Source of the DNA: Pararhizobium_B sp963838155
GTDB taxonomy: Bacteria > Pseudomonadota > Alphaproteobacteria > Rhizobiales > Rhizobiaceae
Assembly: GCA_963838155.1 (NCBI GenBank)
Contig: CAWIQE010000018.1
Coordinates: forward strand, 160,031-224,030
Direction of reading: 5' to 3'
Length of the DNA: 64,000 nt
A model generated the notes under the pieces. That model was not told the DNA's origin, ran no database searches, and saw only the letters and a program-made list of their open reading frames with translations. Below are positions 45,626 to 54,014 of the stretch, one piece after another; the stretch's first letter is position 1; each line of letters begins with the position of its first letter. A program made the translations under genes and the position numbers.

Positions 45626-46462
45626 ATGGTGCAGAAGACGATCCTGAGCATCGCTCGCGAGGGCGAAAGCCTCGACTATCTCGACCGCATCATCGCTTTG
45701 GCGAGCGACGGCGGGTGCCATCTCGGCTTCGCCGTCTTCGGCGTTGCCCTGCCCCCGCCCCCGGCCGTGGCCTACGCCGCACCGCTCGATGCCTGGATGG
45801 AGGAGCGCGACGAGATCGAGCGGTCGATCGCCGCCACCGCCCGCGAAATCGAAGCTGTTCTCCAGAAAGCCGAGATTTCCGGCGACGTCTCGCGACACTA
45901 CGTCGTGGCCGGCGGGGTTTCTTCGCTCGTCGGTCTTCGTGCCCGATACGCGGACCTGGCGGTGGTCTTCGCCGGCAAGGATCAGGACGCACGCTTCCGC
46001 AAGGATGTGTTCGGCGGCCTGATTTTCGAGGGCGGCATACCGTTCCTAACGGCCCCGGGCGGCGCCCGCCTGTCGCTGAAGCCGGAGAGCGTCGTGGTCG
46101 CATGGAACGGGTCGCTCGAAGCCGCACGGGCCGTCCATGCTGCGCTCGGTATGCTTTCCGAAGCCGGAGCGGTCTCTATCGCGATGGTCGATCCCAAGGA
46201 GACGGAGTGGCAGAGCGGCGAAGAGCCGGGCTTCGATATCGCCAGCTACCTGGCCCGGCACGGCGTCCGTGCGGAGGTGCATCGCCTCTCCAGCGGCGGC
46301 AAATCCGTTTCCGAAGTCCTTCTCCGCCACGCGCAGGACCGTGCGGCCGGCATGGTCGTGATGGGCGCCTACGGTCATTCGCGGCTGCGGGAATACATTT
46401 TCGGCGGGACCACACTGGAAATGCTGGACCAGGCGGAGGTTCCAGTCCTCATGATGCGGTGA
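45626..46462 (+). CDS. Universal stress protein, UspA family, tandem-domain
   Basis: 278 residues from the ATG at 45626 (GGAGA upstream). Two Usp-like halves: the first is degenerate, the second ends with GAYGHSRLREYIFGGTTLEML, the G-2x-G-9x-G-(S/T) ATP-binding signature. It closes the cluster FixK-like / DksA-like / PNPOx / Usp, a combination associated with low-oxygen and stationary-phase survival in alphaproteobacteria. A dispersed repeat follows about 85 bases downstream. Confidence 0.9.
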   Translation: MVQKTILSIAREGESLDYLDRIIALASDGGCHLGFAVFGVALPPPPAVAYAAPLDAWMEERDEIERSIAATAREIEAVLQKAEISGDVSRHYVVAGGVSSLVGLRARYADLAVVFAGKDQDARFRKDVFGGLIFEGGIPFLTAPGGARLSLKPESVVVAWNGSLEAARAVHAALGMLSEAGAVSIAMVDPKETEWQSGEEPGFDIASYLARHGVRAEVHRLSSGGKSVSEVLLRHAQDRAAGMVVMGAYGHSRLREYIFGGTTLEMLDQAEVPVLMMR

Positions 46463-46547
46463 CGGGAGGCAGCCGGGGCGGGCCCACGACCCGCGAAAGC
46501 GGATTTCGTGGGCCCGCCGACATGGTGTAGCGGACCGCCCGATCCCG

Positions 46548-46646
46548 GACCGCGCTTCCAGGAAAAGTGGAAACCGGTTTTTCGTCCGGAAGCGCGTAAA
46601 AACAATGAGGTAGAGGTCCGCGATTCCGTGAAGCGCGGACGGACGT
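46548..46646 (+). repeat. Dispersed intergenic repeat, copy between usp and the GNAT gene
   Basis: CGCGCTTCCAGGAAAAGTGG, AAACCGGTTTTTCGTCCGGA, AGCGCGTAAAAACAATGAGG, TAGAGGTCCGCGATTCCGTG and AAGCGCGGAC. It is nearly identical to the copy at 47255-47360, apart from a few substitutions, and lies between two converging genes. Confidence 0.85.
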
Positions 46647-47087
46647 CTATCGCTGATATTTTATGAAAGGCGTCAGCCGTGCGATCCGGTCGTACAGCTT
46701 GCGGGCGGTTTCGTTGAAGTCCTGGGTCATCCAGTAGACAGACGGCGTGCCGTTCTCGTCGGCTGCCGCATAGACGGCCTCGATCAGGGCGCGGCCCGCG
46801 CCGCTCCCACGCGCAGCCGCGTCGACATAGAGGTCCTGCAGGTAGCAGACGTCCTCCACCCGCCAGTTGTGGGCGTGGTAGATGAAATGCACCAGGCCGA
46901 CCAGACGATTGTCCGTCTCGGCCACGAAGGCGGATTGCCACGGACGCTTCGGATCGAGCAGCCGGGCGAAGGTCGTCCGGTAGATATCCTCCGTCACGCG
47001 CGTTTCGTAGAACTCCAGATAGTCGTGCCAGAGCGACCGCCACTGGTCCTCGTCCTCAGGACGCAACGGACGGATTTCGAAGGACAT
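46647..47087 (-). CDS. GNAT-family N-acetyltransferase
   Basis: 146 residues from the ATG at 47087 (AGGAGAG upstream). The GNAT core is intact: motif A region EDVCYLQDLYVDAAARGSGAG followed by RALIEAVYAAADE, and motif B (VYWMTQDFNETARKLYDRIA). The acetyl-CoA-binding sequence is RGSGAG rather than the usual Q/RxxGxG/A with two Gly spacers but fits the family. The acceptor substrate is unknown. The gene is bracketed by dispersed repeats, with a nested palindrome immediately upstream. Confidence 0.88.
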   Translation of the reverse strand: MSFEIRPLRPEDEDQWRSLWHDYLEFYETRVTEDIYRTTFARLLDPKRPWQSAFVAETDNRLVGLVHFIYHAHNWRVEDVCYLQDLYVDAAARGSGAGRALIEAVYAAADENGTPSVYWMTQDFNETARKLYDRIARLTPFIKYQR

Positions 47088-47138
47088 GGGGCTCTCCTGT
47101 CGCCGGCCCGGGCCGCCGGGCCCGGAAAACCGACATCC

Positions 47139-47257
47139 TAGTGGTGCGATCCTAACAGATGGTACCATCTGTTAGGAAAAATCGCCCCACCAGATCAATA
47201 GCTTGTGGGCTGACTTTTCCAAACGGATGGGTACCAGCCGTTTGGGTCGGACCACTA
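47139..47257. repeat. Nested palindromic intergenic element
   Basis: Outer arms TAGTGGTGCGA (47139) and its near-complement ending at 47257 enclose two palindromes: a perfect 26-bp one at 47151-47176 centred on GGTACC, and an imperfect 27-bp one at 47219-47245 also centred on GGTACC. Between them GGAAAAATCGCCCCAC and GTGGGCTGACTTTTCC form inner arms around a loop at 47191-47204. The whole region can fold as a four-arm structure. It abuts a copy of the dispersed repeat. Confidence 0.8.
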
Positions 47258-47360
47258 GAGCGCTTCCAGGAAAAGTGGAAACCGGTTTTCCGTCCGGAAG
47301 CGCGTAAAGACAATGAGGTAGAGCCTGTTCGCGATTCCGTGAAACGCGGACAGGCTCTAG
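47255..47360 (+). repeat. Dispersed intergenic repeat, full copy with CTAGAGC/GCTCTAG ends
   Basis: The best-preserved copy: it starts CTAGAGCGCTTCC and ends GGCTCTAG, so its ends are inverted repeats of 7 bases. Internal blocks are AGGAAAAGTGGAAACCGG, CCGTCCGGAAGCGCGT and AAAGACAATGAGGTAGAGCC, then a hairpin-forming GTCCGCG-type segment. It overlaps the right arm of the nested palindrome by three bases. Confidence 0.88.
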
Positions 47361-47408
47361 CGTCAACCTGGACGGGATGAAAACCCGGTGGGTACCGCAC
47401 CGACGGGC

Positions 47409-48791
47409 TCATTGCGTTGAATCGTATTCGACGATCAGGGCATGGTCGGTCGTCTTCAGGCAAAGCCGGCGGACGTTTTCCTGCCGGGCCACCGGGTCCG
47501 CCCCCTCCGTGACGTCGTAGACCTGCACCGTTCGCGGATGCGGGAATTCGAGCAGGGCGCGATCGCTGCCGGAAACGCGCTCGCCCCAGACGGCGATCGC
47601 ATGCTTTCCCCCGCCCTTGGCGAGATCGAGCGCATGGACCGTCTTCGCATCGGCGCCGAACCGCGGATCGGATGGCCCGCTGCTATCCGGTGTCCCTGCC
47701 CCGGATGCAAGGATGGTCGTCAGGTTGTGGATGTAGTCGGCGGCCAGCTTCGGGTGATCGCCGGAATAGAGGCCCTGGAGGCTCGCCCCTCCCTCGTTGT
47801 CTCTGAGCTCGTAGATGTAGGTGTACGCCCAGCCGCGCGCGAACTGGGCGAGATAGGTGTTGACGAGCACGACACCCTGGACGCGCTGTTCGGCGGGGTC
47901 GGAGCCGGCTTCCCAGCCGGTTTCGGTGGTGACGCGCGGCAGGGTCTTCAAAACTGCCGGCGGATAGCCCGCGAAGCCCTTGTGCCAGGTCCGACCGTTG
48001 TTGCCGGCAAGCCCGTCCCACCGTCCGACGAGGATCGGATCCGCGGCATTCCATGCCTGGTTGTCGTGATAGCCGCCGCGAACGCCGCTGACATAGTTGT
48101 GGGCATTGGCATAGTCAGCGAAGGCGGTTCCGGGCGGAAGACGCGTCGAGGCGCCAGCAGGAATCGTCAGGAACTGCAGTCCGACGTCCTCCGTCTCGGC
48201 GCCGACTTCCGACGGCGCGAAGACCGGATATTTCTCGAGAACCGCATCCGCCTTGACGTGGGCATAGAGGTCCCGCTGGTATTCGGCCACCGGTCTCCAG
48301 CCGAACGATCCACCGCCCTTTCGACCCTCGTACTCGATCGGAAAGTTGTTCGGCTCGTTCGGTCCCTCGATCGCAAGCAGCGCCCCGTTCTTGGCGAGCG
48401 CCCGCGCCGCGGACATGTACACGTCGATATCGCCGCCGGAGATCAGGGAAAAACGGACGCCGGTGGCCTTGGCGAGAGAGATCATCGCATCCGAGTTCCG
48501 GGTTCCGTCCCGCACCTGCCGAACACCGAGATATTCGAGCGGCGCGACATAGGCGTCCGCGTCATACCCCTGGTCGACGTGAATATTCACACCGAGGGAA
48601 TCGAGAAATCGCTCGGCCGGCCGCGACTCGAGCGCCGTGGTCGCCGCATCCACCGTTTCCGGATCGCAAAACGGGCCGGAACCCGCAGCGAAAGCGACCG
48701 GCCCGGGGGCCGTTGCCGTCAGCACCACCGCCAGAAGGCAATTGCGTAGGGAAACCGGAATGGAGCGCCCTCGCGACGGCATGCTGCTCAT
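47409..48791 (-). CDS. Secreted glycoside-hydrolase-like protein (clan-A TIM-barrel type)
   Basis: 460 residues from the ATG at 48791, which has AGGAG six bases upstream. A signal peptide spans about residues 1-36 (NCLLAVVLTATAPGPVAFAAG). The mature part resembles a clan-A glycosidase barrel: IEGPNEPNNF carries the expected Asn-Glu acid/base pair and VTTETGWEAG a likely nucleophile Glu. A C-terminal beta-rich region (ALDLAKGGGKHAIAVWGERV) follows. The family number and substrate cannot be determined. It is probably periplasmic or secreted; it is a single gene without sugar-transport neighbours. Confidence 0.75.
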   Translation of the reverse strand: MSSMPSRGRSIPVSLRNCLLAVVLTATAPGPVAFAAGSGPFCDPETVDAATTALESRPAERFLDSLGVNIHVDQGYDADAYVAPLEYLGVRQVRDGTRNSDAMISLAKATGVRFSLISGGDIDVYMSAARALAKNGALLAIEGPNEPNNFPIEYEGRKGGGSFGWRPVAEYQRDLYAHVKADAVLEKYPVFAPSEVGAETEDVGLQFLTIPAGASTRLPPGTAFADYANAHNYVSGVRGGYHDNQAWNAADPILVGRWDGLAGNNGRTWHKGFAGYPPAVLKTLPRVTTETGWEAGSDPAEQRVQGVVLVNTYLAQFARGWAYTYIYELRDNEGGASLQGLYSGDHPKLAADYIHNLTTILASGAGTPDSSGPSDPRFGADAKTVHALDLAKGGGKHAIAVWGERVSGSDRALLEFPHPRTVQVYDVTEGADPVARQENVRRLCLKTTDHALIVEYDSTQ

Positions 48792-48960
48792 GTCTTTCTC
48801 CTCGGACCTGCGCCAGTTCCAGCCTCATTGGCGCCGGCCCCCCCGCATAACCCCTCATTGAGTGGAAGCGTCGCCCCCATCCTGATGATGGCACACCGAC
48901 TTTCGCGGCGCGCGGAAACGCCGAGGGCCCAAGCTCCATCCGAACGAGCGGGAGGCGGGA

Positions 48961-49119
48961 CTACCAGCGGTTCCAGCGGAACAGGCCGCTGTCGACCTCC
49001 CGTTCGCGGCGCTCCAGATCGGTTCTGGAGATGGAGCGGTTCAAGTAGGCTTCCTCGCGCTGGCGCACGCGATCCTGGCTCAGGTAGCTCCGAATGCGGC
49101 TGAAGTAGTTCGTCTTCAT
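48961..49119 (-). CDS. Small DUF3563-like protein
   Basis: 52 residues from the ATG at 49119, with AAGGAG upstream at good spacing. The sequence (MKTNYFSRIRSYLSQDRV ... EEAYLNRSISRTDLERRERE ... FRWNRW) has the AYL-x7-DLERR-x-RE pattern of the short DUF3563 proteins found in many proteobacteria. Strongly charged, no signal peptide, function unknown. It stands alone between the glycosidase-like gene and the YbaK-like gene. Confidence 0.72.
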   Translation of the reverse strand: MKTNYFSRIRSYLSQDRVRQREEAYLNRSISRTDLERREREVDSGLFRWNRW

Positions 49120-49223
49120 GGGCAATCTCCTTTGCTGCTTCGCAAGCTAGGAGGCCATATTGCACCGCACAATGGGGAAAGGGAAATAGCAGCCCTGCAG
49201 TAGCCGCAAGGGTCGAGCGAAAG

Positions 49224-49724
49224 CTAGTAGGTCGCCCGAAGCGTCCCTCGGACATCGATCGCGGCTGCCGAAAGCGCTTCACGCAACCGGGACGGCGAAA
49301 CGCTGAAGACGCTGTCGGGACGGCCCGCAGCACACCAGACCGAGGGAAGCGCCAGCAGCGAACTGTCCATATAGGTCGGAACCGCGGTCGTCAGCCCGAT
49401 CGGTGCGACCCCGCCGATGGCGAACCCGGTCTCCTCCCGCACCCGCCTCGGGTTGCAGCGCTTCAGGGACAGGCCGTAGGTACGGGCAATGAAGTCGGTA
49501 TCGGCGTTGTGGCGCCCGGAGACGAGCAGAAGCACCAGGCCGCCGCTCGCCTCGTCCTCGAAGATGAGCGACTTGACGATCTGCCCCACGTCGCAGCCGC
49601 ACGCCCGGGCGGCCTCCTCGGCGGTCCGCGTCGACTGCGCCATCGTCCGGATTTCGATCGCAAGGCCGAGCGCGTCGGCAGCTTGCGAAACGCGTTCGAT
49701 GCTCGATGCCGTCCGGTCGCTCAA
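49224..49724 (-). CDS. YbaK/aminoacyl-tRNA deacylase family protein
   Basis: 166 residues from a TTG at 49724 with GGGAGGA upstream; the TTG overlaps the stop of the MBL gene (TTGA). YbaK-domain proteins hydrolyse mischarged tRNA. Typical sequences are QIVKSLIFED (with the conserved Lys), LVLLLVSGRHNADT, and the glycine-rich GFAIGGVAPIG motif. Which aminoacyl-tRNA is edited is not clear. It is the distal gene of the metG-tatD-MBL-ybaK run. Confidence 0.88.
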   Translation of the reverse strand: MSDRTASSIERVSQAADALGLAIEIRTMAQSTRTAEEAARACGCDVGQIVKSLIFEDEASGGLVLLLVSGRHNADTDFIARTYGLSLKRCNPRRVREETGFAIGGVAPIGLTTAVPTYMDSSLLALPSVWCAAGRPDSVFSVSPSRLREALSAAAIDVRGTLRATY

Positions 49725-50539
49725 ATGTCGTCCTCCCGCTCGATCCTCAGTCCGTCGTAGCACGGCTCGACGTTGTCCGGCGTCTCCCTCATGACCCTCG
49801 CGTAGTCCAGCGGCGTATGCATATGCGTCAGATAGGCCCTGCGCGGCTTGAGTCGGTCGATCCATTCGAGCGCCTCTTCGAGCGAAAGATGGCTCGGATG
49901 CCGCTTGTATTGCAGGGCGTCCACGATGAGGACATCCAGGCCGTCGAGCCGGGCGACCGTACCCGGCGGGAAGCCGCTGACGTCGCAGCAATAGGCGAAA
50001 TCGCCGATGCGGAATCCGAGGGAGTAGATGTCCCCGTGGTTCTGCAGGAGCGGCACGAAGTCGATCGGCCCCCCGTCCCCGTCGATGCGCACCGCGCCGG
50101 CATCGACGTGGATTTCGTTCGCCTCGAGTATCGGCGGATAGCCACTCCCCGGCGGCGTCTTGAAACAATAGCCGAACGCGTCGTAGAGCCGCGCGAGCGT
50201 CTCCGCTTCCGCGTGGATCGGCACACGCCGACGCGTTGCGAGGGCGAAGCCGCGCAGATCGTCGATGCCATGGATATGATCGGCATGGGGATGCGTATAG
50301 AGAACGGCGTCGACCTTCTCGACCCCGGCGGCGATCATCTGCTCGCGAAAATCGGGTCCCGTGTCGATCACCGCCGTGGTGAGACCGCCGTCCTCGCCAA
50401 ACTGCTCGACGAGCAACGACGCCCGGCTCCGGCGATTGCGAGGCTCCGACGGGTCGCACGCGCCCCAATCCCCTGTGATGCGCGGAACGCCGGGCGACGA
50501 GGCGCATCCCAGCACTGTGAAACGACGCCTGACCCTCAT
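49721..50539 (-). CDS. MBL-fold metallohydrolase (PhnP-like)
   Basis: 272 residues from the ATG at 50539, overlapping the tatD stop by 4 bases. The metal-binding motif HxHxDH is seen in YTHPHADHIHGIDDLR, with further ligands in LLQNHGDIYSLGF, CDVSGFP and LTHMHTPLDY. The opening FTVLGCASSPGVPRI is typical of the phosphoribosyl-cyclic-phosphate phosphodiesterase-like group. The true substrate is unknown; the metG-tatD-MBL order is conserved in alphaproteobacteria. Confidence 0.9.
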   Translation of the reverse strand: MRVRRRFTVLGCASSPGVPRITGDWGACDPSEPRNRRSRASLLVEQFGEDGGLTTAVIDTGPDFREQMIAAGVEKVDAVLYTHPHADHIHGIDDLRGFALATRRRVPIHAEAETLARLYDAFGYCFKTPPGSGYPPILEANEIHVDAGAVRIDGDGGPIDFVPLLQNHGDIYSLGFRIGDFAYCCDVSGFPPGTVARLDGLDVLIVDALQYKRHPSHLSLEEALEWIDRLKPRRAYLTHMHTPLDYARVMRETPDNVEPCYDGLRIEREDDI

Positions 50540-51321
50540 TCCGAACCACGCGGCATCTTGGAGAAGACGCGATAGACGTTGTCGGTCGTCCGTTCGGCGA
50601 TCTCCTCGAGGCTTACGCCGCGCGTCTGCGCCAGGACGGCGGCCGTGTGAACGACGAACGAGGGTTCGTTGCGCGATCCGCGGTGGGGCACCGGCGCGAG
50701 ATAGGGCGCGTCGGTTTCGACCAGCAGGCGGTCGGCCGGCAGGTCGCGCGCGATGTCCCGGATGTCCCCGGAATTCTTGAACGTCAGGATGCCCGAGAAG
50801 GAAACGTAGCCGCCGAGACGAATGCCGACCTCGGCCAATCGCCGCCCCGCCGAAAAGCAATGGAGAATGAACGGGAAGGCCCCCTTCGAGCTTTCGTCCT
50901 CCAGGATCGCGGCGATGTCGTCGTCGGCCGCCCGGGCATGGATCACGAGCGGAAGGCCGGTCTGGCGAGCAGCGGCGATGTGGCGGCGGAAGCCCGTCGC
51001 CTGGGCCTCGCGGGGGGCATTGTCGTAATAGTAGTCGAGTCCGGCCTCCCCGATCGCCACCACCTTGGGATGGTCCGTCAATCCGACGAGATCGTCCACC
51101 GAAACGTCGAGTTCCTCGTCCGCATTGTGCGGGTGGGTGCCGACCGAGCAGTAGATGTCGTCATAGGCATTCGCGACCGCCAACACCCCGTCGAAGCGCT
51201 TCACACGGGTGCAGATCGTGACCATCCGTTCGATGCCGGCCGATCTGGCCCGTGCCACGAAGGCATCCCGTTCCTCTACGAAATCGGGGAAGTCGAGATG
51301 GCAGTGACTGTCGATCAGCAT
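50536..51321 (-). CDS. TatD-family metal-dependent hydrolase/DNase
   Basis: 261 residues from the ATG at 51321 (MLIDSHCHLDFPDFVEE); a TTG at 51333 overlapping the metG stop would add four residues. Metal ligands are visible in DSHCHLDFP, GEAGLDYYYDNAP, VIHARAADDD and the ETDAPYLAP motif near residue 205. The family comprises 3'-5' DNases or related hydrolases involved in quality control. It is downstream of metG and overlaps the MBL gene. Confidence 0.92.
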   Translation of the reverse strand: MLIDSHCHLDFPDFVEERDAFVARARSAGIERMVTICTRVKRFDGVLAVANAYDDIYCSVGTHPHNADEELDVSVDDLVGLTDHPKVVAIGEAGLDYYYDNAPREAQATGFRRHIAAARQTGLPLVIHARAADDDIAAILEDESSKGAFPFILHCFSAGRRLAEVGIRLGGYVSFSGILTFKNSGDIRDIARDLPADRLLVETDAPYLAPVPHRGSRNEPSFVVHTAAVLAQTRGVSLEEIAERTTDNVYRVFSKMPRGSE

Positions 51322-51329
51322 TGCGGCGC

Positions 51330-52889
51330 TCAATTCTCCTCAATTGCTTCCGGCTCGACGTACCGTGGAAAGACCGGCACCGGCTTCGGCAGCGGCGTTC
51401 CGCCGCTAAGCCGTCCCGCTTCGCCAAGGCTGTCGAATCCGCGCCCGGCCTGCTCGACCGCGAGAATGTCCAGAAGCTTCGCCGCGGAGTCCGGCATGAA
51501 AGGCTGGCACAGGATCGCGATCTGGCGAACGACTTCCGCAGTGACGTAGAGCACCGTCGCCATCCGTAAAGGATCGCTTTTGCGAAGGGCCCAGGGCTCC
51601 TGTCCCGCGAAGTAGCGGTTCGCCTCGGCGACGACGCCGAAGATGGCGCCGAGGGCTGCGTGGGTGGCCTGCCTTGCCATGGCCTCGCGCGCGATCTCCA
51701 GAAGACCGTCGGCCTGCGCGAGCATCGCCGTGTCCACTTCCGCGAAGTCTCCGGGTTGCGGCACCCTGCCCTCGCAATTCTTGGCGATCATCGACAGCGA
51801 CCGCTGCGCAAGGTTGCCGAGGTCGTTGGCCAGATCCGAGTTTATCCGGCCGACGATGGCGTCGTGGCTGTAGTTGCCGTCCTGGCCGAAAGGCACCTCG
51901 CGCAGGAAGAAGTACCGCACCTGGTCGAGCCCGTAGGCGGCGATCAGCGCCGCCGGATCGATGACGTTGCCGACCGATTTCGACATCTTCTCGCCGCGGT
52001 TGAAGACGAAGCCGTGGGCGAAGACCCGCTTCGGGAGTGGCAACCCCGCCGACATCAAGAAGGCCGGCCAGTAGACCGAATGGAAGCGAACGATGTCCTT
52101 CCCTATGACATGAACGTCCGCGGGCCAGTACTTCCAGAGCGGATCCGTCTCGTCCGGGAAACCGACGCCCGTGATGTAGTTGGTCAGCGCATCCACCCAG
52201 ACATACATCACGTGCGCATCGTCGCCGGGAACCTTGATGCCCCAATCGAATGTCGTCCGCGACATCGACAGGTCCCTGAGCCCCGACCGGACGAACGAGA
52301 CGACCTCGTTGCGGCGCTCGGCCGGCCCGATGAAGTCCGGATTGTCCTCGTAGTGCTTCAGCAGCCGCTCCTGGAACGCCGAGAGGCGGAAGAAGTAGCT
52401 CTCCTCCTCCACCCATTCGACCGGCGTGCCCTGCGGGCCGTAGCGCAGGCCGTCGTCCCGGACCTCGGTCTCGCTTTCCTGGTAGTAGGCCTCGTCCCGC
52501 ACCGAATACCAGCCCGCGTAAGCGTCCTTGTAGAGGTCGCCGGCAGCCGCCATTCGCTTCCAGACTTCCTGCACGGACCGGTGGTGGCGCTGCTCGCTGG
52601 TCCGAATGAAATCATCGTTCGATGCATTCAGGATTGCGGCCATCGTCTTGAATTCGGACGAATTCCGGTCCGCGAGCTCCTGCGCTCCCAGGCCCTCCCG
52701 CCGCGCGGTCTGAAGCATCTTCTGGCCGTGTTCGTCGGTGCCCGTCAGGAAGTAGACGTCCTTGCCGTCGGCGCGCTGGAAGCGGGCCATGGCATCGGTC
52801 GCGATCAGTTCGTAGGCATGACCGATGTGCGGACGGCCGTTCGGGTAGGATATGGCGGTCGTGATGTAGTAGCGCGGCTTCGTCGACAT
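51330..52889 (-). CDS. metG: Methionyl-tRNA synthetase
   Basis: 519 residues. Charges tRNA-Met. The class I HIGH motif is GRPHIGHAYE near residue 20 and the KMSKS motif is GEKMSKSVGNVIDP around residue 305. It is the shorter form typical of alphaproteobacteria, lacking the C-terminal tRNA-binding extension of E. coli MetG. It lies about 90 bases downstream of holB and begins the metG-tatD-MBL-ybaK run. Confidence 0.97.
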   Translation of the reverse strand: MSTKPRYYITTAISYPNGRPHIGHAYELIATDAMARFQRADGKDVYFLTGTDEHGQKMLQTARREGLGAQELADRNSSEFKTMAAILNASNDDFIRTSEQRHHRSVQEVWKRMAAAGDLYKDAYAGWYSVRDEAYYQESETEVRDDGLRYGPQGTPVEWVEEESYFFRLSAFQERLLKHYEDNPDFIGPAERRNEVVSFVRSGLRDLSMSRTTFDWGIKVPGDDAHVMYVWVDALTNYITGVGFPDETDPLWKYWPADVHVIGKDIVRFHSVYWPAFLMSAGLPLPKRVFAHGFVFNRGEKMSKSVGNVIDPAALIAAYGLDQVRYFFLREVPFGQDGNYSHDAIVGRINSDLANDLGNLAQRSLSMIAKNCEGRVPQPGDFAEVDTAMLAQADGLLEIAREAMARQATHAALGAIFGVVAEANRYFAGQEPWALRKSDPLRMATVLYVTAEVVRQIAILCQPFMPDSAAKLLDILAVEQAGRGFDSLGEAGRLSGGTPLPKPVPVFPRYVEPEAIEEN

Positions 52890-52979
52890 ACCAGTCTCTG
52901 ATCGGGTCGAATGCGGATCGCCTGCGAAGCGTTTCCCAGGCTTGTCGAGCGTCCTCTTAGGATAATTCCGCGCCGGATG

Positions 52980-54014
52980 CTATGCCGCGCCGCCGGCGAA
53001 AAGCGAAGAAAAGACGGAGAGAACCGTCTGCTTGCGATCGAGATTGTAGGCGATGGACTCGGCCCACTCCCTCTCCACGACCGATGCGAGGTCGGACAGC
53101 CGGGCCGCCCGGGAGAGCTCGCCGGTCACGGCGGCAGCGCGTGCGCGCTCCCGGATCCAGTCCCCGACCTCCCCCTGGAAGAAGTGGAAGGCCGTATCCC
53201 GGTCCCGTGCCGAGAGCGTGTCGGCCAGCCGGTGTATGTCGCGCCGGGCGGCCGACGGCCCTGCCCGCATGATTTTCTCGAAGCCGTCCGCGATATCCAG
53301 CCCGCCGTAACGCAGCAGCATGAGCGCGCGCCCGACGCTTCCCCCCGCATGTGCGACGGCCGCTTCGGCATCGCCCCCGCCCTGCGCGAGCCCCAGATGC
53401 GACAGCGCCGGCAGCAGGTCCTCGTCGGCCAGCGGATGGAGCCGCAACGGCAGGCAGCGCGAGCGTATCGTCGGCAGGAGGCGCCCGGGCGCATGCGACA
53501 CGACCAGGAACAGCGCGTTTTTCGGCGGCTCCTCCAGCATCTTCAGAATGGCGTTGGCGGCAGCCCGGTTGAGGTCGTCGGCCGGATCGACGATGACAAT
53601 GCGCCAGTTGCCGGTGCCGGAGGTCTGCGAAAAGAAGCGGCCGACGCGCCGCACCTCGTCGACGGTGATCGCGCTCTTGACCCGCCCCGTCTTGTCGTCG
53701 GTGGGCCGCGAGAGATGAATGAGGTGGTGCGAAGCGCCGCCGACGATCTGCCGGTAGATCGGATGCCCGACGTCGGGATCGGAAATCACGCCGGGCGCAT
53801 CGGCCGCGTCCGGATGGCGCAGGACGTGGTTGGCGAAACGGAAGGCAAGCGTCGCCTTGCCTATGCCCTCGGGCCCCTCGATCAGCACTGCGTGGTGGAT
53901 CTTGCCGCTCCTGTAGGCCCCCGCGAGGAATTCCGTGGCTTCGCCATGCCCGAAGAACGCCGTGTTCTCGCGCGGCGGAATGGCACCGTCGAGGACTCCG
54001 GTTTCCTCGCTCAT
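52980..54014 (-). CDS. holB: DNA polymerase III delta-prime subunit
   Basis: 344 residues from the ATG at 54014, which overlaps the tmk stop by 4 bases. Clamp-loader AAA+ protein: Walker A-like LIEGPEGIGKATLAFRFA, the sensor region ADDLNRAAANAILKMLEEPP and the SRC motif RSRCLPLRL are typical. As in other delta-prime subunits ATP hydrolysis itself may not occur here. The tmk-holB-metG-tatD order is conserved. Confidence 0.94.
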   Translation of the reverse strand: MSEETGVLDGAIPPRENTAFFGHGEATEFLAGAYRSGKIHHAVLIEGPEGIGKATLAFRFANHVLRHPDAADAPGVISDPDVGHPIYRQIVGGASHHLIHLSRPTDDKTGRVKSAITVDEVRRVGRFFSQTSGTGNWRIVIVDPADDLNRAAANAILKMLEEPPKNALFLVVSHAPGRLLPTIRSRCLPLRLHPLADEDLLPALSHLGLAQGGGDAEAAVAHAGGSVGRALMLLRYGGLDIADGFEKIMRAGPSAARRDIHRLADTLSARDRDTAFHFFQGEVGDWIRERARAAAVTGELSRAARLSDLASVVEREWAESIAYNLDRKQTVLSVFSSLFAGGAA

